The position numbers and the translations under genes are program-made. DNA of 64,000 nt from Wallemia ichthyophaga EXF-994 (taxonomy: Eukaryota; Basidiomycota; Wallemiomycetes; Wallemiales; Wallemiaceae), in the NCBI RefSeq assembly GCF_000400465.1, contig NW_008806301.1, positions 1 through 64,000 on the forward strand. Direction: 5' to 3'. Shown here one piece after another: positions 23,186 to 35,027 of the stretch; position 1 is the first letter of the stretch; the number at the start of each line of letters is the position of its first letter. The notes beneath the pieces were generated by a model that was not told where the DNA came from, ran no database searches, and worked only from the letters and a program-made list of their open reading frames with translations.

Positions 23186-24257
23186 ATGATTCCAACAGTA
23201 GCACGCGCCTTCACAAACTCCGCAAGATCGAACAGACACGTCGCAGTACTCGGGTGAGCGTGCGTCACTGCTAAGGAAACCATCTCACCCAAGCAACAGC
23301 GCAAACGGCGGTATCGGACAGCCATTATCACTCCTCTGCAAGCTTAACAACAGCGTCACCAAGTTGAGCCTTCTTGACTTGAAGGGAGCTCCAGGTGTGG
23401 CTGCTGACTTGTCACACATCCCAACCACCGCCCAAGTCAAAGGATTCAACCCAGAAAACATCGGCGATTGCCTTAAGGGCGCTGAAGTCGTCATCATCCC
23501 AGCTGGTGTCCCAAGAAAGCCAGGCATGACCAGAGACGATCTCTTCAACACTAACGCATCTATCGTTAGAGACTTGGTTAAGTCTGTCGCAGAACACGCA
23601 CCAAAGGCTTCAATCCAGGTAGTTTCAAACCCTGTCAACTCAACCGTCCCAATCGCCGCTGAAGTTTTGAAGAAGGCTGGCGTTTTCGACGCTAACAAGC
23701 TTTTCGGTGTTACCACGCTCGACGTCACCCGTGCATCGACCTTCATTGCTGAGTCATCTGGCAAGCCTTCTGAAGGTCCAAGCTACAATGTGCCTGTCTA
23801 CGGTGGTCACTCAGGCAAGACCATCCTTCCACTCATCTCACAAGCTACTCCAAACACTCAACTCCAGAAGGAAGCACACGAAGCCCTCGTCAACAGAATC
23901 CAATTCGGTGGTGACGAAGTTGTCAAGGCAAAGGATGGTGCTGGTTCAGCTACCCTCTCAATGGCCTTCGCTGCAGCCAAGTTCGCTGATGAGTTCATCC
24001 AAGGCTTAAACGGCAAGGCTATCACTGTTCCTTCATTCGTCAACCTCAACCACGTCCAAGGCGGTAAGGAAGTGCAAAAGGAACTCGGCAAGGACCTCGA
24101 ATACTTTTCAGTTCCAGTCACTCTCGGTCCAAACGGTGTCGAAAAGGTTTCCTCTATCGGCCAAATTTCTGACTACGAGAAGCAGCTCTTCTCTGAGGCT
24201 CTCGATGAGCTTGCAAAGAACATTGAGAAGGGTGTCAGCTTTGCCAACTCCAACTAA
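23186..24257 (+). CDS. malate dehydrogenase, probably mitochondrial
   Basis: NAD-dependent oxidation of malate to oxaloacetate in the TCA cycle. Exon 1 (23186-23253) encodes a basic presequence-like start (MIPTVARAFTNSARSNRH) and VAVLG. The intron 23254-23299 completes the glycine-rich NAD site as GANGGIGQ. The product is 341 residues, standard for the family. Catalytic and substrate features: PAGVPRKPGMTRDDLF, VVSNPVNSTVPI, TTLDVTRASTFIAE and VPVYGGHSGKTILPL with the catalytic His. The presequence favours the mitochondrial isoform. Codon use is strongly biased, as in GUT2, suggesting high expression. Confidence 0.95.
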
Positions 24258-24550
24258 TTGTATTTGAAAATGAATAGATAGATTGCGATTAGCTGGTGTA
24301 ATGAAATGACTTAAAGAGTCGATGGAAGTGCGATAATAAAGATAAAAGAAAGACAAACGTGGTGTATACCAAAATTCCCGTACCATTGCCACCCCCGCAA
24401 TTCCAGCATCACATGCTGGTTCCTGCGTTCCTGCGTAAAGCCCATTGTCTCAAGATAAAAGTCCAACAAAGAGCGTGAGAGGGGAAGGGTTGTGAGAGAC
24501 GTAAGGACTCAGGAGTGTTTTGAGCCACCACTCAAACACAAAACACAAAA

Positions 24551-26927
24551 ATGAACGTCGATGGTCTGCCCCCACATACCCGTACGCGGATTCAGAGCTG
24601 GTATGCGAAGCACAAAACGCAAAAGGCGCATAAAGCAAACAATACACACATAAGGGGGTCTATGAGAGAGAAGACGTGCATGACGCTAACGCTTCTCGCG
24701 CCCGCCGTAATTGGCACGCTATTCGTCATAATTACCATAGCAGCATCACGCGCGAGCATTGATGATATAACGGGGAGCGCTACTAGCGCAGTAGATGCCA
24801 CCTGTCAGAATGTCCAGAATAGGGTAGAGGATGCTGTCAATATGCCGCTCACGGCGCAACGGAAACTCGGTCAGCAAGTGCAAGATACCACGACTAGCGC
24901 TATTAGTGGACTAGAGAGGGTATTGTTGTTACTGTGGGTATAAAGTTGTTCCCTGGACTTTGCAATCCCTTTAATACCCTCCCCACGCAGACTAAAAGCT
25001 ATACCCATCGTCGTCATGTTCTTCATTGACTTCTACCGATCCCTCCTACTCTGCTTCCTGCAACTGGTCGTGCAGACGGCACTGGCGGCCGTGACGGAGC
25101 TGGTAAGGTTGGCTACGAGCGCGATTGAGGATGTGGCTCATAGTATCGGCGATCTGGTATCAAGTGCTTTCGACAGCGCCAACAACGCTATTGATACGAT
25201 CAATGATCTTATCTCGTGGTCCGGGGAATCCGTTGGCCACATAGAGGCGCCTTCCCTCGATGCGCTCAACAATTTCGAGATGCCGGCGAGTGTGCAGGAC
25301 ACACTCAATGAAGTGCGTTGGTCGTGTTAAATTTGCCACTTGCTCACGACTTTCACAGGCCAACGAGAATCTACCAGATTTGCAAGATCTTCGCGATTAT
25401 CTGGAAGGAGTGTGAGTGGCCATTTTGACTTCAGCCTTGTGTCTCACATCTCACATTTCGCAGCATCTTGACACCATTCCAAAAGCTGTCTGATGAAGTA
25501 TCTGACAAGATCGCCAGCTACAAGAATACGGCGAGTGCTACCAACGCCGCAGCGACAAAGCAAGATGCGCACAGGTTTACGTTCTGCTCCGACATGGATC
25601 TATCGCTGATTTCAGACCTCGGCCATGCGATCAAGAAGATGGGGCTGTGGTTGATAGTAGCTCTCACTCTGTTTACCTTCGTGTACTGTATCGTCCTGGC
25701 TTATGTCGAGCGCAGGCGCTACCGCCGCAGAAAAGAAATTATCGAAGAGTATGATTACGGCAGCGACCCAAAGCGACTAGCGGAGCTCATCAGCAGCCAC
25801 TCCAACCCGTATGTCTACAAGTGGACGAGGCGGATGCCAGCATTGCGTCGCGATGGCATACGGTGGGTTTATAGCCTGGTGTTTTGAACTCGTTAACGTA
25901 CCTCATGATTCAGATGGACTGCGCTGGTCGTGTCACATCCTTACCCCATAACACTTTTGTCGATTGGCGCAATGGGGGCGTTATCCACAGGCGTACAATA
26001 CGCTGTGGTGGATCGTATCCAGGATAGCTTCGTCAGTCGAGCGAGATCGGCTTACGATGCCGCCGAGTCGAAACTCAACCAGTCGCTCACCACTGCTACA
26101 TATACGGGCCTGTGTGAGTGCTGAGTAAGGGCATTACATAAATTGTCTAACAAGTCCATCCCAGCCAACACCACAAACGATGCTATTGGGAATATAGAGA
26201 ATGCGATCAACGACGATATAATTGGATGGCTGGACGATGGTATAGTGCCTATCAACAACACCCTCACATCATTCGAAGAAGGGCTGAACAGCGCTATCGA
26301 GACTGCGTTCAACGGTACCTTCCTCGAAGATCCTATCTCCAATTACGTTCAGTGCATCGTCGGATCGAAACTGGATACACTTGAGAGCGGATTAACCTGG
26401 ATTCACAACAATGCAAATGTGAATATGTTGAGAGTGCCCGATGACCTGTTCGATGTGTCTACAACAATCGCAAACGCTATGAACCCGCTGCGCAACACAA
26501 TCGTTGGTAATCGCAGTACTGGGGAGGAAGGCGAGTAGGAGATTGGATTGGATTTATATTAGCGTCTAACACCCACACAGGCATAGTGCAAAAAGTAGCT
26601 AGATCCTACAAACGTCAATTGAAAGCATCTCTCATAATCTTTGCGGTACTATTAGGCTTGTATGTCTTAGTTATAGTTGTCGCAGCAGCAGCGGCAACTG
26701 TCTTGGCAATCAAGCGTCGTCACGAAATTGATCCGGATGACGAATCGCAGTACGTCATGCTGCGTGAGGTGGAGGTTGATAGTACAGAGGCGGGTGCAGG
26801 TGGAGACGGTAGCGGTGGAGAGAAGAATACAGCACTGTCAACGACTGCTGACACAGTGAATCTGCCAACGGCTGAGCGCACAACAATTATCATACCTTCT
26901 CCAGCGTATTCCAATCATGCATTTTGA
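24551..26927 (+). CDS. PRM1: Prm1-type plasma-membrane fusion protein
   Basis: Multipass protein that stabilises membrane fusion of mating cells. Seven exons (24551-24933, 24991-25312, 25359-25411, 25464-25862, 25914-26113, 26165-26506, 26581-26927) give 681 residues. Hydrophobic segments can be seen near LTLLAPAVIGTLFVIITIA, IVVMFFIDFYRSLLLCFLQL, LWLIVALTLFTFVYCIVLAY, ITLLSIGAMGALSTGV and LIIFAVLLGLYVLVIVVAAA. They are separated by Asn/Ser/Ala-rich extracellular helices with repeated D-ANNAID-like heptads, as in Prm1. The family call rests on topology, length and segments such as ATCQNVQNRVEDAVNMPL. Two acceptors (26165, 26581) were set by phase. Confidence 0.8.
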
Positions 26928-26959
26928 TGTATTTTGATATTTGATATTTGTCACTTGCT

Positions 26960-27289
26960 TTACTTCCTGAGTATATCCTCCACCGCCTTAACTTTCGCCG
27001 CATTTGCACCGTCTCCCGAAGCCTTATCGATCCTGGTGCTTATACGGATATCCGAGCAGATCCTATGAACACCTAGATCATGTAGTGCTTGGTGGCAAGA
27101 TTTGACGGCCGATGTGACAGCATCCCACTCGCCCTCAAGCTCTGTACCGTGGCCGTTGAGTTTGTGCGTCAGACGGGTTTCGGCGAGAATGCGTTGGACA
27201 ACAGCAAGCTCGTCAGCGACGGAGGAATTGTCAGGATTGAGAGAGAACGAGCCAAATGGAATAAGGCAGAAGTCGGCGCAGCAGTACAT
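26960..27289 (-). CDS. MTH1187/YkoF-type thiamine-binding protein (ECM15-like)
   Basis: Single exon, 109 residues. It matches the UPF0045 fold family: ADFCLIPFGS at the start, a central LTHKLNGHGTELEGEWDAV, and HRICSDIRISTRIDKA near the end. This is very close in pattern to budding yeast Ecm15. Bacterial members bind thiamine or its precursors at a dimer interface. The fungal role is unclear, so the functional label is by family only. It is convergent with PRM1, with 32 bp between stops. Confidence 0.85.
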   Translation of the reverse strand: MYCCADFCLIPFGSFSLNPDNSSVADELAVVQRILAETRLTHKLNGHGTELEGEWDAVTSAVKSCHQALHDLGVHRICSDIRISTRIDKASGDGANAAKVKAVEDILRK

Positions 27290-27699
27290 GATGGTTATTT
27301 ATAGTCTAGTGCTGGGAAGTGTAGACTGCAACAAAAACATAAAGCTCAAATAGGCTCAATTAAGCTTAAATAAGCTCAAATGCACTATCATATTTCTTCA
27401 AACGCTCTCACACGTGCTCAGACACCCAGCCGATTCCAGCGGAGTCATTTCAGTAAGACCCTCATTTAAGAATGCGTTCCTGGGAACGATAATTGCTCGT
27501 TTAAAGGAGAAGGCTCGTGCAATGTAGATATTGAAGAAGTGGGGAGTCTTCCCTGAGCCTGTGTCTTCACTCTCCACCCACCGTCTCCCGCGACTTCTGC
27601 CAGAAACAACAGCGGTGGAGGCTACGTATTGCCAGGTGGAGACATGAATTGCAGAGTGAAACAGAGAATCTTCTTAGCAGATAACCACCACAGCAATCA
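27290..27699. other. intergenic between ECM15-like and YTH genes
   Basis: Shared upstream region of the two divergent genes. A short imperfect direct repeat of an AAGCTCAAAT/AAGCTTAAAT-type unit lies at about 27340-27380 (three copies). No open frame of interest. Confidence 0.5.
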
Positions 27700-28821
27700 A
27701 TGAACTTTGGATACTACAACCCTGGATGGATCGTGTACCCTCAGCTGCTATTATCACCACCAAGCCATGCGACCCAGAACCTAATCCAGCCGGTGCAGCA
27801 GCAGCAGACACAGACACAGACGCAGACACACCACCACCAGAATCACCACCCAGACCAACTAAATCAACCTATCCGCAAACCGTATCACCCGCCGTCGTCT
27901 GCGAAATCCCATTACTGCATCTGGGTTGGCAACGTGCCACCGGACAGCAGCGTCGAGGAACTCTTCAGCTACTTCGCCCGCCAGTCTGCACATGCACCGC
28001 GACTGAGTCTCGGTGAATACGCTGCACTTCCACCCAACTGTGGTCTAGTCAGCATCCACCTGATCAGCAAGAGCAGATGCTGTTTCGCTAATTTCTCCAC
28101 CCCCCACGCTCTTCATCTCGCAGTGCGCGATTTGAACGGGAGTAAGCTACGCCTAGGTGCTCCGAGACTGGTGGTTCGGGTGCGCGACACGCACGCAGAG
28201 CTGAGTAGCGGCGTTGGATTGCAGCGTGGACGCAAGTTGCACCGCAATTGGGTGAATTGGGCTAGTGATGGGAATTATGAGCAGGTGCAGAATAGTGAGA
28301 CACAACAGCAGCAAGAAGATAACAATCAAGATAATGAACACCAAGGTGATAACAATCAGCCCAAATTATCACGCTCCAGCTCAGTCTCCTCTACATGCAC
28401 CTCTTCCACAACCGACTCCTTCCTCAGCCACTATTTCCCCGTACGCTACTTTATCCTCAAGAGCCACCACTTCGACGAACTCCTCGAGAGCGTCAAGACG
28501 GGCGTGTGGTCGACGCAGCCGCACAACGAGCATGTCCTTGATAAGGCCTTTAGATCGTCACACACTGTCATTCTCATCTTCTCCATCAACAGATCCGGTG
28601 GCTGGTTTGGGCACGCCAAAATGTCGTCACAACTATCAAACTCCTCCTTTTCCCTCCAATGGAACACCGTTCAGTTCCTCCCCTTCTCACACACTCGACT
28701 GCGCAACCCTTTCAACAGTAATCGCGAAGTCAAAGTGAGTAGGGATGGCACTGAGATTGAGCCAGGCGTCGGCAGGCAGCTGGTTGAACTGTGGAACACT
28801 GCTCCTATCGAGCAAGCTTAA
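27700..28821 (+). CDS. RRM-YTH m6A-reader protein
   Basis: Single exon, 373 residues. After a Gln/Thr/His-rich N-terminus comes an RRM-like domain (about residues 70-170: YCIWVGNVPPDSSVEELFSYF and CCFANFSTPHALHLAVRDLN). A linker follows, then a C-terminal YTH domain (about 245-370: RYFILKS, TGVWSTQPHNE, FRSSHTVILIFSINRSGGWFG). The Trp in GVWST and the Trp in GGWFG correspond to aromatic-cage residues that hold N6-methyladenosine in this family. The combination suggests a nuclear RNA-binding regulator of transcript fate, by analogy to fission-yeast Mmi1 and animal YTHDC1. The domain order RRM then YTH occurs in filamentous fungi. Confidence 0.9.
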   Translation: MNFGYYNPGWIVYPQLLLSPPSHATQNLIQPVQQQQTQTQTQTHHHQNHHPDQLNQPIRKPYHPPSSAKSHYCIWVGNVPPDSSVEELFSYFARQSAHAPRLSLGEYAALPPNCGLVSIHLISKSRCCFANFSTPHALHLAVRDLNGSKLRLGAPRLVVRVRDTHAELSSGVGLQRGRKLHRNWVNWASDGNYEQVQNSETQQQQEDNNQDNEHQGDNNQPKLSRSSSVSSTCTSSTTDSFLSHYFPVRYFILKSHHFDELLESVKTGVWSTQPHNEHVLDKAFRSSHTVILIFSINRSGGWFGHAKMSSQLSNSSFSLQWNTVQFLPFSHTRLRNPFNSNREVKVSRDGTEIEPGVGRQLVELWNTAPIEQA

Positions 28822-28945
28822 TTCTTTTCTTCTTTCTGGGTTATGTTTTGGCAATGTAATAGAGAAAAAATACATGTTTACAACATAAGTAGTGTGGATT
28901 TTATACAGCGGATTGAATGGATTAGAAATGCTATCAAACGCAGCA

Positions 28946-31848
28946 CTAACCGTTTCCTCCGCCCCTCATATCATGTTGGAACTTCTCGTTGATCGGAGAC
29001 TGCAACCGCGACAGGTGTGCTCTATGTCTAGCCTGTAACTCCTCCACCGTCATGCTCCTGCTCCGGTTCCGGTTGTTGTAACCTCCATAATCGCTGCTGT
29101 CGAATTTAGACAAGCCGTTGAAAGGCGATGTGCGCGTGTGCGACATGTTTCCAAGAACGTTTTCATTCGGGTAGGCCTGACTAGCAGATGGAGAAGCCGA
29201 CGGACGACGCGCTGCCATTGTCGGCGTCGCTCTGCCTATTTCGTAGCTGAACGGTATGCTATTTTTCCGCGATCCCGGTGCTGAATTTGGGTTTGAGTGT
29301 GAATGTGAGCGTGAATGAGACATTTCGGGCGTCTGCGAATGAGTCCAAGAGCGTGCTGGTGTCTGTAAATCATCGTCAAAGACTTGCTTTGGCGACACGT
29401 TCTCCCATTCCTCCGGTGAAAATGAGGCAACCGGACTGTAGCGATGGTTTTGGTTGTAGTTGTATCGATCTCCACCATTGAAATCTCGACTATGCTTCCT
29501 CTTCTCAACAGCTGCAGCCACCGCCGGACTCACTTCCACACCAACATCCTTCGCTTCTTGATTGATAGGCCTGCTGACACCCGCTGGTGGTGCAAATACC
29601 TGTCTCGAGCGCACGTACTGCTCCCATTCAGTCTGTTTGACAATTCCTTCATTTCTTTCATCGCGTTCGTCGTCTTCATCAGCAGGTGGTCGCTTCACAA
29701 ACGACTGTGTGCTCTGACTCTTAGCTCTTTTGCTATTCCTCCGCATGGGCAACTCAGACAAAGATCTTTTCCCAGCATCTCCAGCGTCTCCAGCTCGGTC
29801 TCCCTCGCGCAGCTCGTCGATGCTTCTGCTGCGCAGCTGATCAATCGATCTGCGAATGTTGGCGATATCGCTCAGCAGTGCCTCCTTGTCTTTAAGATCC
29901 GCCTCCGTTTTATCCATCGACTGGAATGTCTTGAGTGCTGGTGCGGATGGTGCTCGAGGTCTCTTGGTGCTGTGATTGTTACTGTTGCTGATGTTGTTGC
30001 TCGGGCGAGGTGGGAGAACTGGCTCGGCTGCCGCCTTCGCCTCCGCCTTCACTTCAGCGGGATCGGGCTCCGGCAGACCGAGTTCTGTGCGCATCTCCGA
30101 TCCGAATCCCACATCGAGTGACGGGAGCGGTCCGCTCTGTTCGAGGGGTGGAGGGAGGTCGGGTGGAGGTGTGCTTTTCTCCGTCTTGTCCTCTTCATCC
30201 CTGCCACCTTCGGTGGGTTTACCGGCGCTTTCTCCGAACGCCGACAGCGGGGGGAGAAGCGGCGGTGGAGATGTAGGAGCGGGTGGGACTGCAGGTGGGG
30301 GTGGAGAGAGACGCTCGTCATGCTCATGCTCCCGCTCCCGCTCCCGCTCCCCTCTCTCTCGCTCTCCGTTGGGCTGCGGACTGACACTGTTGCTACCCGC
30401 GTAGCTTCCTTTCTCCATACTGCTACTGTACCTGTAGCCGTTGGCACCTGGCGCGCCCTTCTCTTTCCAATCTTGATCGTTACTAGCGTTCAAGGTGAGG
30501 TTGACTGGTGTAGACGCCTTGTTGAAAACACCGCTGACAGCCTGCTTCGCTGCGGCAATAGCGCCCCTACGAGCCCCATCACCGCTCCCATTCTGACTCT
30601 CCCAGGCATCCAAAGCGTCTTCTCTCCTTCTGTTTCTCTTCATCTCGAGTGAGTCGACGTCTGCGTCGTGAGGATCGAGCCCCATCTCGCGCGCAGCCTC
30701 CTCATCGCGCCCCATCTTGGCCTTGCGGCCTGCGAGGATAGCGAGGCGGTACTGCAGAGCGAGTGTGAGGAGGGTAATGGCAGCAGCGACGGCGAGGAGA
30801 ATGATTTCCGTCTGGGTTAGCGGGAAATTCTCTCCTTTCCTGCGTCATGGCGTCAGTCGTGGCGGCAGCCCCGCTCCACTTGCACACTCACTTTATTGGC
30901 GGATAGAGCGTGTTGTACCCCAGGTTGTACACGTAGAACTCCTTCAGTCCGCTCTTCACGAAGCAGTCGATACCCAGTATAAATGCCGACGAGCCGATCA
31001 ACGAGGTGGAGAAGCGGAGCAAGTGCTTCATGATGCGCGGATGGAACGACGCAACTACGGCGACCTGTAGCGATTGATAGTGAGAAATGTTCGCGTGGGC
31101 AACTAACCAAACTCACAGTCCCTAACCCGATGTAGAAGATCCATTTGCCCGCCATTGAGTGTATGGTGCCACCGTCACGCATGCATTGTATCCACCACGC
31201 TAACGCTATACCGCCGAAACCACAGACAGCATACGCGACATATCGCTGGAACCACCAGCTGGCAACGGCGGTTATGATACCCAGTATGGCACACCCTACC
31301 AGTATCTCCCCCTCCAACGCCTCAGTTGCCCTTTCGGGATTGTTCGAATGCAGTTTGGGCATTACCACGGTCGATAGGAGGATGCACATGAGGGCGATCA
31401 TCGAGCCGTACGAGACAGGGATACAGACACCTGTCCAGCGTGAGGTGCTGCCTAGAACAGCCAGGGGAATGGCAGAGATAATTAGTATCGCGCCGAGGAC
31501 GCCGAATGCGGGTGTAATCTTGATCGTCAGCGGCATTTCAGGCAGCTCTTCGGGGCTTTCGTCAGGGTTTTCGTCTATGTTTTTGTCTGGTTGGGGAAGT
31601 GGGACATAGGTTTGAGTGGGTATAGATGAGGATGCGCTGGTGACTGCTATCGATGTGGCAGTTGCAGTGTATGTCGTTGATGGTTTATCGATGAGAGTGG
31701 TGCTGCTGAGAGTGTCGGTGCTGCTACCACTATCAATATCACTGCTGCTTTCTCCACCGCTGTCTCCGCCCCCTTCATTCCCCTCTCCATCGCCTTGCTG
31801 AGCGTACGCACACGCTAGGAGAGAAATCAAAACAAGTGAAAAGCGCAT
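28946..31848 (-). CDS. DUF4203/TMEM198-like multipass membrane protein
   Basis: Three exons (31117-31848, 30892-31064, 28946-30839) give about 932 residues. The ATG at 31848 starts a signal peptide (MRFSLVLISLLACAYAQ). A Ser/Thr/Gly-rich lumenal stretch follows, then about seven membrane segments (FGVLGAILIISAIPLAVLG, IALMCILLSTVVM, GCAILGIITAVASWWFQ, IGSSAFILGIDCF and, after the last intron, IILLAVAAAITLLTLALQY). A very long charged, Pro/Ser-rich cytosolic tail begins at GRKAKMGRDEEA. This is the fungal DUF4203 arrangement. Function is unknown; a cell-surface or vacuolar location is possible. The 3' end may be extended by an intron, because GGTTAGT at the stop also looks like a donor. Confidence 0.8.
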
Positions 31849-32000
31849 CGAAAATAGACAAAAACGCCGAATAAGAGACAAAGTTCAGCGAGTTAATCAA
31901 GGAAGCATTGAATATTGAATATTTAGTGTGATTTAGCGTGAGGGATTTGAGGAATGTACTAAGCAAATGAATGTGACTAATTGGATACGCAGCAAACTGT

Positions 32001-33064
32001 CTAATTGAGTCGAGCATACAATTGAATTGCATCGCTAAATCTCGAGTAATCAATGCAGAAGTGCGAAATTTCAACCATGACGGCGTCGTCCTTCTCTAGA
32101 ATGTCTTGGTCGAGTAGAGTAGCGAGAAACATGCACAGCTAGCAAGGCCATCAGCATTAAAGACAAGGCAAGGCACAAGAAACCACACTCACATATTTCA
32201 CACCACTCTCTCTCAATTCCTCAGCCGTGTTAATCCATTCTATGCAGTTAGATATGAACATCCCGAGTACTGTCTTGGTCATGAGCTCACGACCTCTTTT
32301 ACATAGATTGGCTACAACGTGCAACACAGACTTGTGCGGAGGGAGTGTCGCTAGTTGGTGGAGATGTACTGGTGATTGAGACAAGACGGGGAAAAGCACT
32401 ACATCTGCAATTTGTGGATTAAAGTTTATCAGTCCAGGTATATGATGAGACGGGATATCTTTGATATTGATAGTGTCTGCGTTGTTTTTGAGAAGCTGCG
32501 TGTTGTCAGTGCGAATAACCAATTAAGACCAATGACACACTCTCTGCTCGGACATATTGAGAGTATTTGTTGAAGCCTTGTATAGCAAATATGCAGTCTG
32601 CTCACTTTGGACTTTGTTAACAGTCTAGTGATACTCTGAGGCTATGCGGGTACTCACTCTGCCCAGCCAGATGTTCCAGATGTCTTTTGCTTAAGCTGCG
32701 CGTACTGCTCCATTGTCTGCTTATCTGACTTGTTGAACTCACTCCTAACTTGCTCAAGCGACATATTGCTAAAATGGCCGAAAGCGCTGGGATGCGTAGT
32801 GACGGATATGATGAACCACACCAGCAATACATCACCATCACCACCTGAGCTTATTTCCTTCTCGAGTACTTGCTGTATCGGGGCGTTGAATGGGTTTATC
32901 GTTATGTGATGTGGCACGTATAGTCCCACAAGGCAGTACACGCTCAATATCCTCTCATCGCTGCTACTGCTGTTCTGTAACGCTGGCAACAAATAATGCA
33001 GAGCGTGGCTGAAATAGTGCTCGTCGCCCGTCTTAATCAATTCCAAGTGTTCGCTGAGCTGCAT
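32001..33064 (-). CDS. CCR4-NOT subunit 11 (CNOT11-like)
   Basis: Four exons (32658-33064, 32541-32604, 32193-32495, 32001-32138) give 303 residues, all helical. Landmarks are HHITINPFNAPIQQVLEKEI, VLLVWFIISVTTHPSAF, MSLEQVRSEF and LELMT-like RGRELMTKTVLGMFISNCIEWI, followed by a C-terminal VMVEISHFCIDYSRFSDAIQLY. These match the CNOT11 (C2orf29, DUF2363) family, which joins CNOT10 at the NOT1 N-terminus. The subunit is absent from budding yeast, so its presence fits a non-Saccharomycotina fungus. The start at 33064 is the first ATG after upstream stops. Confidence 0.75.
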
Positions 33065-33238
33065 CTGCCTCTATCTTTTATCTTATCTCCGCGTGACCTC
33101 CTCGACGTTGTCAGATAACACACAAATAGGTAATTCACAGCTATATACATAGAATTACAAATTACAAACTAAATTAAATATCCCTAAACATATATTACAC
33201 TGCTCATTACTCCACCTCGTATTGAGAGGTAGATTGGT

Positions 33239-34174
33239 TCAGTTGCCCACGTACTCGTAAGCACCGGCGGCAGCAGCAGCAGCCGCAGTGTTCTGATACT
33301 GCTGCAAAGGGTTTGGCATAACTTCTGTTGGGGCGATATTGTTGAAGTCGAGGTATGAGCTGTCGTAGAACGCTGTGCGTGGAGTGTACTCGTCCTGTGG
33401 TGCATGTGGTGCATGTGCAGCTTGCGGTGCTCTGTTAAAGTGTGCAAGATTCTGTGGCTGTTGATGTCCACCTGCAACGCTGTCGAGATTTGGTACTGCA
33501 GGCACTGGTGCAATAGGTGCTCTCATCGTTGCTTTCGTCGCTTCTGCTAATGATGTCTCACTGAAATCTGTCGTTCTTTGACGTTTGAGTGAGTGTCCTT
33601 CAGTTTCTGCACGCGATGGTCTACCTCTCTTGCTTGTCCTATCTTGAACTGGAGCGTATCCGTCCTCGTCGATTTCATACTGATTTGAAAGGCACTTCTG
33701 CACAATCAACTGTCCCTCATCTGTCTTCACTACGGGCGACAATTTGGCTGTGGTGAACGTGTACACCAATCCAGACTCACTAACAACCAGCAAAAGCACT
33801 TGGGTACCCGTCAATGTCGCCAGTTCGTACGCTTTCTTCATAATACCATTCTTTCTCTTTGAAAACGTTATGTGACGGCGTGACTTGTCTTTGATGTATT
33901 CAATGTTAATCTTGCGTCTACCTGACTTTGTCTTTTTGCCATCCTCAGGCTCATCGTCGTCGCCCTCCTCTTCAAAGTTACCAACTTGTGTCTCAAATTT
34001 CAGCTCGTTTAATGGAGTGGTGTGGTTAAGGTCATTGACTGTACCCCTAATGCTATTCGCGTAACTGTCCAAATTATTTTGCGTGTCGTGCGTTTCGTAG
34101 TTAGCTGATCCATCGTCCTCATACGCAGAAGCACTGTCGTTGCTGTTGGCTGGAGATGACTTTGCTACTGGCAT
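33239..34174 (-). CDS. MCM1: MADS-box transcription factor, SRF/Mcm1 type
   Basis: Single exon, 311 residues from ATG 34174 (an upstream TTG is not used). The MADS domain (about residues 75-155) reads GRRKINIEYIKDKSRRHITF, SKRKNGIMKKAYELATLTGT, QVLLLVVSESGLVYTFTT: the SRF/Mcm1 type rather than the MEF2/Rlm1 type. Acidic, Asn-rich sequence precedes it and a His/Ala/Gln-rich tail with an alanine run follows. Family members partner with homeodomain, HMG or alpha factors to control mating, cell cycle and arginine genes in fungi. Confidence 0.93.
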   Translation of the reverse strand: MPVAKSSPANSNDSASAYEDDGSANYETHDTQNNLDSYANSIRGTVNDLNHTTPLNELKFETQVGNFEEEGDDDEPEDGKKTKSGRRKINIEYIKDKSRRHITFSKRKNGIMKKAYELATLTGTQVLLLVVSESGLVYTFTTAKLSPVVKTDEGQLIVQKCLSNQYEIDEDGYAPVQDRTSKRGRPSRAETEGHSLKRQRTTDFSETSLAEATKATMRAPIAPVPAVPNLDSVAGGHQQPQNLAHFNRAPQAAHAPHAPQDEYTPRTAFYDSSYLDFNNIAPTEVMPNPLQQYQNTAAAAAAAGAYEYVGN

Positions 34175-35027
34175 TGTGTAGTGCAATTAACTAAAGAAGG
34201 AAGGAGACTGCCGAAATCTTTGAATTAGCGTTTGAATTTGCATTTGGTATTTTTAAATTTCCAGCCTAAAGCAGCATACCGAATATGGAAATGCAAATGG
34301 ATTGCACGTGCCAAATGGGGCAACTAAAAGGTGACAGAGAGTATGCATCTTTATTCATATTTAAGATTTGACATATAACATTTGATAAGTGTGCGACAAA
34401 TGATGATGAATATCTCGTGCATCTTATATCTGACAGCGCGACGAATTTTACATGATATATATATTATGTTCTTATCTGAATTTCATATAACCTCGATCTC
34501 ATTCGCCTCCACATACCCAGTTACCACAATAGATGCTGCGCGTGGGGCCTTCTCTTCAGTGACCAAGTGGGGTCTTCTTTCCTGTGACCAGATGTGTATG
34601 ACGAGAAATCAAATCATTCACCTGAGTTCTAGAAATTACTAAGCGCACAGCACACGATGACATCACTGCAGATCTCCGTGATCTTGGTACAAACTTGAGG
34701 GATTCGGGTGAAAGCGATGTTTAAAAAATTATAGCCAAATTTTAAAAGTAACGGATGCTATCGCAGCTGCCTAGGGATCCATAGATCTTTTTACAGGGAC
34801 TTTTAACCAGTGTGGAAAATGACGTCAGCCATTGGTGTGTCATCGAAATTTACCGAAAAAAGGATTATAAGATGAAATAAATTATTTTATGAAATAAATG
34901 GGTATCTCTACACCCTAAAGCTTTTCCTGACTGCTTATTGACGGAATTTTTCAATTTAAAAATGGAAATGATTTGCATATGTCGATCCAGGTCCGTAGCT
35001 CTGGATTAAGAACTATCAAGACGATAA
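34175..35027. other. 850 bp divergent region MCM1 / zinc-finger gene
   Basis: Upstream DNA of two transcription-factor genes, AT-rich. No supported coding frame (a frame at 34382-34642 has no family content). A CArG-like CCGAATATGG near 34275 has one mismatch to CC(A/T)6GG and could reflect MADS autoregulation, which is speculative. Confidence 0.4.

Noticed and set aside
22830-23189. 119-codon frame between SSK1 and MDH
   Set aside because: It overlaps the MDH start, begins at a non-ATG-like position and matches no family.
34382-34642. 86-codon frame between MCM1 and zinc-finger factor A
   Set aside because: Composition is that of AT-rich intergenic DNA; no motif and no neighbouring exons in frame.
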